NCBI GenBank assembly: GCA_902781045.1
Contig: CACZHT010000010.1
Coordinates: forward strand, 1-64,000
Direction of reading: 5' to 3'
Origin: an uncultured Bacteroidales bacterium
GTDB lineage: Bacteria > Bacteroidota > Bacteroidia > Bacteroidales > Muribaculaceae
DNA length: 64,000 nucleotides
The notes under the pieces were generated by a model, which was given only the letters and a program-made list of their open reading frames with translations, was not told where the DNA came from and ran no database searches. Made by a program: the position numbers and the translations under genes. Of the stretch, positions 17,249 to 24,989 are shown piece after piece. Numbering within the stretch: position 1 is the stretch's first letter; each line of letters begins with the position of its first letter.

Positions 17249-17495
17249 ACCCTAGCCGTCTTAAGTGGGTGGTCAAGTCTTCGCCAGGCAACATCTCGCT
17301 GTACTCTCCTCTGGCATATTGTGCTTCAGCCTCCTCAATATGGCGATAGAACTCTTCCTTGGTCATCTCGGTCGGGTCGTTCTTTTTGGCCGTAAGGCAC
17401 TTGAGATACTTAGCAAGACGAATCATCAGAGCCTCGTCATCGGCAATCTCGGCGATGTCGCGCCAAATCTGCGCATTGAGTTCCATTGCATTCAT
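17238..17495 (-). CDS. Antitoxin-like small protein upstream of truncated YoeB
   Basis: An 85-residue mostly helical acidic protein (QIWRDIAEIADDEALMIRLAKYLKCL, then MTKEEFYRHIEEAEAQYARGEYSEMLPGEDL). This form, with a helical N-terminal dimerising part and a C-terminal acidic arm, is common among Bacteroidales proteins encoded right before YoeB or RelE toxins. The downstream toxin frame begins inside its last codons, so the two form a type II toxin-antitoxin pair whose toxin is now broken. The antitoxin function is inferred from that pairing. Confidence 0.75.
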   Translation of the reverse strand: MNAMELNAQIWRDIAEIADDEALMIRLAKYLKCLTAKKNDPTEMTKEEFYRHIEEAEAQYARGEYSEMLPGEDLTTHLRRLGYGI

Positions 17496-17526
17496 GATTT
17501 ATAGAGCTTGATTGTTGTTCAGTCTG

Positions 17527-17534
17527 CAAAGTTA
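17527..17534 (-). promoter_or_regulatory. Promoter -7 box of the antitoxin-like gene
   Basis: TAACTTTG on the minus strand, 32 bp upstream of the start at 17495; back to back with the promoter of the gene at 17609. Confidence 0.65.
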
Positions 17535-17550
17535 CGATTTTTTTGTGAAT

Positions 17551-17585
17551 TTTGTCGAAATATGCAAAAAAAATTGCTATCTTTG
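17551..17585 (+). promoter_or_regulatory. Promoter of the dockerin/SUMF1 protein gene
   Basis: TATCTTTG (17578-17585) with TTTG at 17551-17554, a spacing of 23 bp that is slightly longer than usual. The ATG is at 17609. Confidence 0.7.
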
Positions 17586-17608
17586 CCAAAATTTAAAACA
17601 TTTTGACT

Positions 17609-20600
17609 ATGCAACGAAAACTACAACATCTCATTGCCGTCGTGGCGATTGCCATGATGTGCCTCATGGTTGCGGCGCAGCCACAGGGTGCCCCGAACAA
17701 CCCGTTTGTGCCCGGCGACGTGAACGAGGACAGACTCATTGACATCGCCGATGTCAACGGCATCATCAACACCATGCTGGGCTTGGGCGACCAGACCGAG
17801 GCGCAATTGCGCAATGCCGACTTCAACCACGACGGCCAGGTCGACATCGCCGACGTCAACGGTGTGATCAACATCATGCTGGGCAAGGGCTACGCGCACG
17901 CCGACCCCATGTCGCTGGTGGTGGAGACACGTGGCGGCTCTCGCGACGTGTTCCCGCTGGCCGACAATCCGCAGCTGAGCTTCAGCGGACAGGACCTGCT
18001 GGTCGAGTCGCGCTACGCCACCGGCTACTATGGCCGCGACCAGCTCTATCAGATCTACTACATGCCTTACACCCAGGCCAAAGTCACCAGCCGGTCGCGG
18101 CGCGCGCCCATGGCCGGCAACCCCAACCAGTATGCCGTCTACATCTACCGCAACGACAACGACTTCAACGCCCACCTGAACATCGACATCGAGAGCATCC
18201 GCTTCAGCACGGTGGGCACCGACAGCACCTGGTATGACAACGCACTGGTGCAGGAGGTGTGGACCCCCGACACCGTCTACCGCACCCCCATCGCCGCCGT
18301 CGACTCCATCACCTTCGAGGCACCGCGCCCCATCCTGCGCGACAACCTCTATGTGGTGAACGAGGACAATGTGGGCTATGTCACCTACAGCGACGACAAC
18401 ACCATCCGCTTCATGGCCTCCACCCCCGCGGCGTCGCTGCCGGCGCAGGGTCAGGTGATAGTGAGCGAGCTCTTTGTTGAGCCTGTGGCCGACGGCTTCG
18501 CCGGCCGGGTCGCCTCGGTCAACACCCTCGCCGACGGCGAGCTGGAGTATGTGTGCGAGGATGTCACCTTCGATGACATCTTCGAGCAACTGGTGCTGGT
18601 GGCCAAGGCCACCAACGACCCCACCGTCCCCGGGCAGCGTGTAGGCCCGCGTCGGCTGTTCGGGCTGGACAACCCCAACGGCGCGGTCATCACGCTCGAC
18701 GAGGTGTTTCCCGAGGTTGAGCTGGGCTATGACGAGTTCCCGGTGTCGCTCAAGTACCATCCCGTGGTCACCATCGACTATGTGCTCTATGTGCAGCGCA
18801 ACCAGCCCAAGCACATCCGCCTGGTGGTCGGCGCCGAGCACACCTTCACGCCGCAGTTCAAGCTCGAGCAGACACTGGGCGAGGTCAAGAAGACCGCCTG
18901 GCTCTATCACAAGGGGAGCGATTGGACCGAGTCTAAGCCAAAAGAAGTGTCTATCGGACACGGCTTCAAACTGATGTGGGACCTGGGTGTGTTTGCCAAG
19001 ATGGCCGGCAAGATCTCGTTGAATGGCAGCGCACCCATCACCGTCAAGCATGCATTGGGATTCGACTATCACGGCTACGGCTATGACTGGGACAACCTCT
19101 CGCTGGTGCATGACTTCGGCATGGACCTGGGTCGGCCCGACCTCAAGTTGTCGGTCAGCGGTTCGGCCTCGGCCGGCATTGCCGCGCTGATTGGTGTCAA
19201 CTTCGTGCACCGCAAGCTGGCCAGCATCTCCGGCACGCTCAACGTCGGCCCCAAGTTCACGGCCTCACTCGACCTGTCGGCTATGGGCGCCCTGGAAGAC
19301 CCCACATGGTACAACGCGCTCAAAGACAGCAAGGTCAAGGGTGACATCAACATCGGCCTGGACGTGGACTACATGATCCTGAACAAGCGGTTCACGATGA
19401 CCCCCGGTCAGGGCTGGCCCGGCGTGAAGCCCAACCAGTCAGTCGAGGGCAAGTGGGACCTGAAATTTGAGTGGGACATCCCCTGGAAAGAGTGGAAACT
19501 GCTGCCCTCGTTCACCACACCAACCATCAACTACTGTGGCAACAACCGTGTCCTGGCGAGCACCCGGCCCGACGACAACCTGATTGTGCCCGTCTGGGTG
19601 GGCATGGGGCTGTTCGACCGTCAAGGCAATAAAGTCGCCGAGGACATCGACAACGGTGCCGACCATTTCTATTGGGGCAAGTCTGACTCGCGTCCGCGTC
19701 AGTTCAGCATGACAGCCACCTCCCCGTTAACCCCCAATGAGTATTATACTTGCCGGCCGTTGGTTCGCATTATGGATCTTCCCACCATGACTGCCGGGCC
19801 TGCCAAAGAATTCCGCACGGCTAACCTGTCGGTGACCCCCCTGCAATTAAACCTGAGCGTGGGAGAGACCAAAGAGGCCCAAATCAGCGGCTGCAGCGGG
19901 GTCTACGAGGTGAACAACCCCAAGAAGGATGTGGTCGACGCAACGGTTGTGGGCAGTGTGCTGAAGGTCACCGCGCTCAAGGCGGGCACAGTCACCCTGG
20001 CGGTGGGCGACAAGGAGACCGGCGAGACACAGGACGTCGCGGTCGCTGTGCTCGACGGCCCGCCGGGCGAACTGGTGCTCTCGACCGGCAGTGTCGAGGT
20101 CAACGAGGGGCAGACCGCGACGGTGTCCTTCTATTCCGGCAGCGGGCAGTATGAGGTCGAGTGCAGCACCCCCACAGTTGCCACCGCCACCTTGCAGGGC
20201 GAGGGCGCGCAGCAAGTGGTGCTCATTAAGGGTGTCAAGCAAGGCACCGCCACCGTTGTGGTGAGAGACACGCAGTTTGACAAGGTCGCCACCATCTCCG
20301 TCACCGTCACCAAGAATGGCGACAATCCGCAGACCCAAACCTTCACCGTCAACGGCGTGACGTTCACGATGGTGGCGGTCGAGGGCGGCACCTTCACCAT
20401 GGGTGCGTCAGACGATGACACAGAAGCCAACGACTGGGAGAAACCAGCCCATCAAGTGACACTGAGCAACTATAGCATCGGGCAGACCGAGGTCACGCAG
20501 GAATTGTGGCAGGCGGTGATGGGCAGCAACCCCAGCTGCTTTCAATCCTCCACCAACCCAGACTACGGCACCAACCTGCAACGTCCTGTCGAGCGTGTGA

Positions 20601-21070
20601 GCTGGAATGACTGCCAGACGTTCATAGCCCGGTTGAACCAGCTCACGGGCAAGACCTTCCGCCTGCCCACCGAAGCCGAGTGGGAGTATGCCGCCCATGG
20701 TGGTAACTTCAGTCAGGGCTACAAGTACTCCGGCAGCGACAACGTTGATGATGTAGCATGGTATTTGGAGAACATCCCTTCTCAATTATATGAAACAGCG
20801 GGCTACGGCACGCAGACGGTCGCCACAAAGGCACCCAACGAATTGGGCTTGTATGACATGAGCGGCAACGTGCGGGAGTGGTGTCAGGATTGGTACGACA
20901 ATTATAGCGGTGACGCGCAGACCAATCCCACCGGCCCTGATTCGGGCTTGGGTCGCGTGTACCGTGGGGGCTGCTGGGGCGACTTCGCCAAGGACTGCCG
21001 CGTGTTGATTCGGAACTTCAGCCTACCGTCCTACACGAGCGCTGACCTTGGCCTGCGCCTCGCTCTTTAG
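17609..21070 (+). CDS. Secreted protein with N-terminal dockerin-like repeats and C-terminal SUMF1 domain
   Basis: A 1153-residue exported protein. A signal peptide (about 1-24, MVAAQ) is followed by two dockerin-like calcium repeats (DVNEDRLIDIADVNGIIN and DFNHDGQVDIADVNGVIN, about 36-95), unusually placed at the N-terminus. A large beta-rich middle (about 100-780) is not recognised. Two bacterial Ig-like (Big_2-type) domains span about 780-910. The last ~245 residues form a SUMF1/FGE-fold domain: MVAVEGGTFTMG, TEVTQELWQAVMG, RPVERVSWNDCQTF, RLPTEAEWEYAA, ELGLYDMSGNVREWCQDWY, RGGCWGDFAKDCR and LGLRLAL. Of the two catalytic cysteines of true formylglycine-generating enzyme, only the second position has Cys; the first is Asp. 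The domain is therefore probably a binding or structural module. ATG 17609 is preferred over the in-frame TTG six bases upstream. Confidence 0.85.
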   Translation: MQRKLQHLIAVVAIAMMCLMVAAQPQGAPNNPFVPGDVNEDRLIDIADVNGIINTMLGLGDQTEAQLRNADFNHDGQVDIADVNGVINIMLGKGYAHADPMSLVVETRGGSRDVFPLADNPQLSFSGQDLLVESRYATGYYGRDQLYQIYYMPYTQAKVTSRSRRAPMAGNPNQYAVYIYRNDNDFNAHLNIDIESIRFSTVGTDSTWYDNALVQEVWTPDTVYRTPIAAVDSITFEAPRPILRDNLYVVNEDNVGYVTYSDDNTIRFMASTPAASLPAQGQVIVSELFVEPVADGFAGRVASVNTLADGELEYVCEDVTFDDIFEQLVLVAKATNDPTVPGQRVGPRRLFGLDNPNGAVITLDEVFPEVELGYDEFPVSLKYHPVVTIDYVLYVQRNQPKHIRLVVGAEHTFTPQFKLEQTLGEVKKTAWLYHKGSDWTESKPKEVSIGHGFKLMWDLGVFAKMAGKISLNGSAPITVKHALGFDYHGYGYDWDNLSLVHDFGMDLGRPDLKLSVSGSASAGIAALIGVNFVHRKLASISGTLNVGPKFTASLDLSAMGALEDPTWYNALKDSKVKGDINIGLDVDYMILNKRFTMTPGQGWPGVKPNQSVEGKWDLKFEWDIPWKEWKLLPSFTTPTINYCGNNRVLASTRPDDNLIVPVWVGMGLFDRQGNKVAEDIDNGADHFYWGKSDSRPRQFSMTATSPLTPNEYYTCRPLVRIMDLPTMTAGPAKEFRTANLSVTPLQLNLSVGETKEAQISGCSGVYEVNNPKKDVVDATVVGSVLKVTALKAGTVTLAVGDKETGETQDVAVAVLDGPPGELVLSTGSVEVNEGQTATVSFYSGSGQYEVECSTPTVATATLQGEGAQQVVLIKGVKQGTATVVVRDTQFDKVATISVTVTKNGDNPQTQTFTVNGVTFTMVAVEGGTFTMGASDDDTEANDWEKPAHQVTLSNYSIGQTEVTQELWQAVMGSNPSCFQSSTNPDYGTNLQRPVERVSWNDCQTFIARLNQLTGKTFRLPTEAEWEYAAHGGNFSQGYKYSGSDNVDDVAWYLENIPSQLYETAGYGTQTVATKAPNELGLYDMSGNVREWCQDWYDNYSGDAQTNPTGPDSGLGRVYRGGCWGDFAKDCRVLIRNFSLPSYTSADLGLRLAL

Positions 21071-21122
21071 TTCCCACCCTTCAAGAAAAGTGGAGAGTAA
21101 AGATAGAGAAAACATTCGCATG

Positions 21123-21180
21123 ATGTCGTGAGTCTTCGGGGGCGAAAGCCCCACAGGGCTCGCCCCGAAGCTCACGACAT
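21123..21180. other. Very stable 58-bp hairpin downstream of the SUMF1 gene
   Basis: The arms ATGTCGTGAG + CTTCGGGG + CGA (from 21123) and TCG + CCCCGAAG + CTCACGACAT (to 21180) pair with only unpaired T and G insertions, giving about 21 base pairs. An inner GCCCC/GGGC pairing is also possible. It lacks a T-tract, so it is not a classical terminator. It may protect the 3' end of the transcript or be a mobile repeat. Confidence 0.75.
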
Positions 21181-21310
21181 CGGCGCAACCGGCTGATGCA
21201 TGATTCGCGAGGGATAGACATAAGAACAAAAGGGCAGAAGTTTCATTGCAAAGGTTCCGCGACATTTCGCGGTCAAGAAAGGACAAAAGTTCGCGTGTCT
21301 TCGTGGTGAA

Positions 21311-21890
21311 TACTGCACTAAATTGCACAAATTGTTGAGCGGCTCTGGTGACAGGGACAAACCGCTCAACAACCACGAAGTGCTCACGACCGAATGGGAG
21401 CCCGGAGGGCAAGCGCAGCGCAGTAATTTATGCAATTATGTGCAATTTTCATCTTCATCCACTCAAACGAGGCGGTAATTGCACTAAATTGCACAAATTG
21501 TTGAGCGGCACTAGTGGCTGGGATAAACCTCTCAACAATTTATGCAATTATGTGCAATTTTTATCTTCGTCCAGCAACAAAGGCATTGCACTAAATTGCA
21601 CGAATTGTTGAGCGGCCAACGAACCAGCGAGGCAGTAATTGCACTAAATTGCACGAATTGTTGAGCGGCCCAAGAACCCAGCGAGGCGGTAATTGCACTA
21701 AATTGCACAAATTGTTGAGAGGTCAAAGGACCCATCGAGGCAGTAATTGCACTAAATTGCAAAAATTGTTGAGCGGCCCAAGAACCAGCGAGGCGGTAAT
21801 TGCACTAAATTGCACAAATTGTTGAGCGGCCCAAGAACCCATCGAGGCAGTAATTGCACCGAATTGCACGAATTGTTGAGCGGATAGAAA
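21311..21890. repeat. Tandem repeat array, 53-54 bp unit
   Basis: At least six adjacent units of 53-54 bp start near 21585, 21638, 21692, 21746, 21799 and 21853. Each has the core ATTGCACTAAATTGCAC, then AAATTGTTGAGCGG, then a variable CCAAGAACC-AGCGAGGC spacer. Two more dispersed copies lie near 21311 and 21478. The 21478 copy is followed by an inverted version (CTCAACAATTTATGCAATTA near 21533), so that stretch can fold into a long hairpin. Reading frames through the array are repeat artefacts. Together with the hairpin at 21123 it fills the gene-free interval 21071-22000. Confidence 0.85.
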
Positions 21891-22000
21891 AAGCAGCGAG
21901 CGCGTGACACACTCCCCCTAACACCCTCTAACTTAGAGAGGGGAACTGCTCAACTGACAGGGGGAGCAGACTTGCTGAACTTGAATAAGCTAAAATACGG

Positions 22001-22798
22001 CTAATTGTTGGCAGTAAGCTGTTTCGCTTCGTTCCACAGGGCATCCATCTCGGCGAGGGTCATGTCACGCAGGTGGCGGCCTTGCTCCTTGGCACGGGCC
22101 TCGATGTAGTTGAAGCGGGCGATGAACTTGCGGTTAGTGCGCTCCAGGGCGTTGTCGGGTCGCACGCCGTAGAGGCGGGCGGCATTGATGATGCTGAACA
22201 GCAAGTCGCCAAACTCCTTCTCCTCGTCAGCTACATCACCGCGGCGCATCTCGGCCTCGACCTCGGCCAGCTCCTCCTTGACCTTGTCCCACACATCCTC
22301 GCGGCGCTGCCAGTCGAAGCCCACATTGGCGGCCTTCTCCTGGATGCGTTCGGCCTTGATGAGCGAGGGCAGAGTGTGAGGCACGCCGCTGAGCACGGTT
22401 TTGTTGCCCCCCTTCTCGCGCGTCTTGATGATTTCCCAGTTCTGCAGCACCTGTTCGGCATCCTTTGCCACTTGGTCGCCATAGACGTGGGGGTGGCGGA
22501 AGATGAGCTTGTCGCACAGCGAGTTGCACACGTCGGCAATGTCAAACTGTCCCTTCTCGTCGCCAATCTTGGCATAGAACACGATGTGCAGCAGCACGTC
22601 GCCCAGCTCCTTGCGTATCTCGTCGGGTGCGTCGTTGAGGATGGCCTCGGACAGTTCCATGGTCTCCTCGATGGTGTTCTCGCGCAGGCTATCGTTGGTC
22701 TGCTTGCGATCCCAGGGGCACTTCTCGCGCAAGGTGTCCATCACGTCAAGCAACCGTTCAAAGGCTTTGAGTTTGTCTTCTCTAGTGTTATTGGGCAT
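22001..22798 (-). CDS. mazG: Nucleoside triphosphate pyrophosphohydrolase MazG
   Basis: A 265-residue cytoplasmic enzyme with two MazG domains. The first holds LREKCPWDRKQTNDSL, ENTIEETMELSEAI and RKELGDVLLHIVFYAKI. The second holds DKVKEELAEVEAEM and EKEFGDLLFSIINAARL. The E-E-x-x-E and E-x-x-D metal motifs are intact. It hydrolyses canonical and aberrant NTPs to NMP and pyrophosphate, as house-cleaning and possibly ppGpp control. The frame runs upstream to 22891, but ATG 22798 begins the conserved protein (MPNNTREDKLKAFERLLDVM) and lies just after a TAnnTTTG box. It is divergent from the HD-domain gene. Confidence 0.95.
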   Translation of the reverse strand: MPNNTREDKLKAFERLLDVMDTLREKCPWDRKQTNDSLRENTIEETMELSEAILNDAPDEIRKELGDVLLHIVFYAKIGDEKGQFDIADVCNSLCDKLIFRHPHVYGDQVAKDAEQVLQNWEIIKTREKGGNKTVLSGVPHTLPSLIKAERIQEKAANVGFDWQRREDVWDKVKEELAEVEAEMRRGDVADEEKEFGDLLFSIINAARLYGVRPDNALERTNRKFIARFNYIEARAKEQGRHLRDMTLAEMDALWNEAKQLTANN

Positions 22799-22819
22799 AA
22801 TGTTATCGTTTTTGGCCTG

Positions 22820-22827
22820 CAAAATTA
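22820..22827 (-). promoter_or_regulatory. Promoter -7 box of mazG
   Basis: TAATTTTG on the minus strand, 22 bp before the mazG start. Confidence 0.6.
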
Positions 22828-22865
22828 GTCTAAAAATGGGTTTATGGCAAATCTTATGGTCAGAA

Positions 22866-22899
22866 ATTGGGCGTGTGTCGGCCAATTTCACTATCTTTG
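22866..22899 (+). promoter_or_regulatory. Promoter of the HD-domain gene
   Basis: TATCTTTG (22892-22899) with a weak ATTG -33 box at 22866-22869. The ATG follows 6 bp later, so the leader is nearly absent. Confidence 0.65.
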
Positions 22900-22904
22900 T
22901 GCCT

Positions 22905-23468
22905 ATGTTAGACTATAACGCTATTATCGAGCACTATTACACGCCAGGTACCGCGCTCTATGATACTCTGGTGATTCATAGCCGCCAAGTGGCCGACCTG
23001 GCTGTGCGCCTGGCCGTGCGCTACAACGACTTGCATCCGGCCATTGACCCACTCGACATCGACTTTGTGCGCGAGGCTGCGATGCTGCACGACATCGGCA
23101 TCTGCCGCACCGACGCCGCCGGCATCCACTGCCACGGCACCGAGCCATACATCTGCCACGGAATACTGGGCGCTGAAATGCTTCGGGCCCATGACTTGCC
23201 GCAACATGCTCTTGTGTGTGAGCGTCATACGGGTGCCGGACTCTCGCTCGACGACATTGTCAGTCAAGACCTGCCCCTGCCACACCGTCAGATGTTGCCG
23301 GTGACCATGGAGGAGAAAGTCATCTGCTATGCCGACAAATTCTTCAGCAAGACCCACCTGGGCGAGCCGGCCCGCTCGCTCGAACGTGTCCGCCAGTCGC
23401 TGGCCAAGTTCGGTCCCGCCACCCTCGCCCGCTTCCAAGAGCTCACCGCCCTGTTCGGCACCCCGTGA
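22905..23468 (+). CDS. HD-domain phosphohydrolase
   Basis: A 187-residue cytoplasmic HD-superfamily protein. The metal ligands lie in LVIHSRQVADLAVRLA (first His), AAMLHDIGICRTD (the HD pair), and later His residues in GTEPYICHGILGAEMLRAH and LVCERHTGAG, with a late Asp in VICYADKFFSKTH. This layout matches the uncharacterised phosphohydrolases that Bacteroidales annotate as HD family, which may act on nucleotides or other phosphate esters. ATG 22905 is used because it directly follows the promoter. The longer frame upstream overlaps mazG antisense and is not protein-like. Confidence 0.85.
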   Translation: MLDYNAIIEHYYTPGTALYDTLVIHSRQVADLAVRLAVRYNDLHPAIDPLDIDFVREAAMLHDIGICRTDAAGIHCHGTEPYICHGILGAEMLRAHDLPQHALVCERHTGAGLSLDDIVSQDLPLPHRQMLPVTMEEKVICYADKFFSKTHLGEPARSLERVRQSLAKFGPATLARFQELTALFGTP

Positions 23469-24024
23469 CCGTCCCCATGGACATGGCTTCGGTCACTCAG
23501 ACCGCATCAAGCATAGCACACCGGGGCACCCGTTATTGCTACACCCCTGCCAAAAGTGCTGAAATCGCAAAAACATCGTGTTGTGCTTTTTTAAAAAGAT
23601 TTATTGTTGTTTCATAATTCTTTGAAAACTAGTAACTCTTACCGATAGTGCGTTTCCCCTCCCCTTTCCCAGAGGCCGCTGAAAAAGTAAAAAACCGCGA
23701 ATTACGCGAATAAAACACGAATATCTATTAAATATAATTTGAAATATCACATAATTTGCAGTTAATTTATTCAAATCTAGGTTTGAATATAACCATCGTG
23801 AAGCAAATCAATTATTTGCCTATACTTTTTCAGCGGCCTCTTCCCAAAAGGGAGGGGTCAGTGGTAGGGTTTCGATACAGCAATAATTATAAAAAAGTGG
23901 CAACACTTGCTGGTTGCAAACCCCACCCCCAGCCCCTCCCCTTTGAGAAAGGGGAGGGGAGGCTGGCTGAAACCAATCGCTGAACTGTCACCAACTTGCT
24001 GTGGAGTGTGAAAAAATCTGAAAA
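23469..24024. other. Long intergenic region: MITE plus GC-rich hairpin
   Basis: No gene is seen in this stretch. It contains the MITE-like element at 23672-23840. A CCCCTCCCCTTT / AAAGGGGAGGGG hairpin at about 23933-23959 is of the kind scattered between genes in this group. The rest is AT-rich spacer. Confidence 0.65.
23672..23840. mobile_element. MITE-like element, copy 1
   Basis: A 169-bp element bounded by perfect 18-bp terminal inverted repeats (GAGGCCGCTGAAAAAGTA at 23672-23689 and its complement at 23823-23840). The interior is AT-rich and non-coding. It shares ACCGCGAATTACGCGAAT near the left end and AAGCAAATCAATTATTTGCC near the right end with the second copy at 35347-35498. No transposase is present in the window. 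The outer GAAAG/CTTTTC-type CCCCT runs are not clear target duplications. Confidence 0.8.
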
Positions 24025-24057
24025 GTTGGCATTGTTGATTAATTTTTACTACCTTTG
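24025..24057 (+). promoter_or_regulatory. Promoter of the beta-propeller gene
   Basis: TACCTTTG (24050-24057) with a weak GTTG -33 box (24025-24028), spacing 21 bp, 30 bp before the ATG. Confidence 0.7.
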
Positions 24058-24087
24058 GGGGTCGAAAATCACTAAACTCGTAACGAT

Positions 24088-24975
24088 ATGAAACAATTTC
24101 TACCTTTATTGTTATGTTGCGCGACCCTCACAATGGCGGCGCAGCAGGTGACTGTGATTGAGCGGACGCGGCTGCTGCAGGGTGTCGAAGGGCCGGCCTA
24201 TCACCCGGTGCTCAATGCCGATGGCACGCAACTGCTGTTCAGCAGCGGTGAGCAGAGCGGGTTGAAGCTATATTCGTTTGCCGATCATGTCGTGACGCGC
24301 ATCAGCGACGAGCCGGGCGCGGGCATTGATGCCTTTTGGGGCGGTGACGGTCGCGTCTACTATGTGTCGCAGCAGCGGCGAGCCGGCAATTTGGTCTATC
24401 GCACCGGCCACTGCTATGACGTAGCGGCGGCCCAGTCGTGTGTTGTGCTTGAGCCGCAGCATGGTGCAGTGCGCCCCATGTCCGCCACCCGTGGCGCGGC
24501 CCTGCGTGGCGGAGTCAGCTATGCCTCGGCGCGCGACTTGGGAGTGGCGGTGGCTACACAAGGCAGCGAGGTCATCGTCAGTCGTGGCGGCAAGGAACGG
24601 CGTTATTCCCCAGTAGAGTCGCATGGCGGCTACTTGTGGGCCAGTTTGTCGCCCGACCAGAGCCGTGTGGCATTCTTTGCCGCCGGCACGGGCATTGTCA
24701 TCATCGACCTCGATGGCCGTGTGCTGGCGCGCCTGGGCAACTATGAGATGCCCTGCTGGTATGACAACAACTACCTCGTGGCGCAGCATGCCACCGACGA
24801 CGGGCATCAGTTCACCTCGTCGCAGATTGTGTTGCTCAAGGTCGACGGCACCTTCCAGCACGCGTTGACTGCATCCACGTCGATGACCATGCAGCCCACA
24901 TGTGGCGGCGGTCGCATCGTCTACACCACCATCGATGGCCGGTTGAGCCAGATGAAGATACAGATTAACCCATAA
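24088..24975 (+). CDS. Exported TolB-like beta-propeller (PD40) protein
   Basis: A 295-residue secreted protein. A signal peptide ends at TMAAQ (about 18). Repeats of the WD40-like/TolB type follow: HPVLNADGTQLLFSSGEQSGLKLYSF, ASLSPDQSRVAFFAAGTGIVIIDLDG, and a final CGGGRIVYTTIDGRL. It is probably a six-bladed periplasmic propeller. It starts a two-gene unit with the amidase 14 bp downstream, so a scaffold or regulatory role in cell-wall hydrolysis is plausible but not shown. Confidence 0.75.
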   Translation: MKQFLPLLLCCATLTMAAQQVTVIERTRLLQGVEGPAYHPVLNADGTQLLFSSGEQSGLKLYSFADHVVTRISDEPGAGIDAFWGGDGRVYYVSQQRRAGNLVYRTGHCYDVAAAQSCVVLEPQHGAVRPMSATRGAALRGGVSYASARDLGVAVATQGSEVIVSRGGKERRYSPVESHGGYLWASLSPDQSRVAFFAAGTGIVIIDLDGRVLARLGNYEMPCWYDNNYLVAQHATDDGHQFTSSQIVLLKVDGTFQHALTASTSMTMQPTCGGGRIVYTTIDGRLSQMKIQINP

Positions 24976-24989
24976 ATTGCTCAAGAACA

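Noticed and set aside
17621..19210. 529-codon antisense frame under the dockerin/SUMF1 gene
   Set aside because: Same reasoning: low-complexity Val/His/Asp composition, no start context, and the plus strand encodes clear dockerin repeats.
20340..21070. Functional formylglycine-generating enzyme
   Set aside because: The first catalytic Cys position is Asp, no sulfatase gene is near, and SUMF1-fold domains in this group often serve other roles.
21311..21560. Possible integron attC sites (GTTGAGC / GCTCAAC pairs fit GTTRRRY / RYYYAAC)
   Set aside because: The order of the two core sites is opposite to attC, no cassettes lie between them, and no integrase is seen.
21348..21762. Small open frames inside the tandem repeat array
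   Set aside because: They encode the repeat itself on both strands (for example FVQFSAITAS repeated), with no signal, RBS or homologous shape.
21585..21890. Possible CRISPR array
   Set aside because: The repeat and spacer parts are both conserved between units, spacers are not unique, and no cas genes are present.
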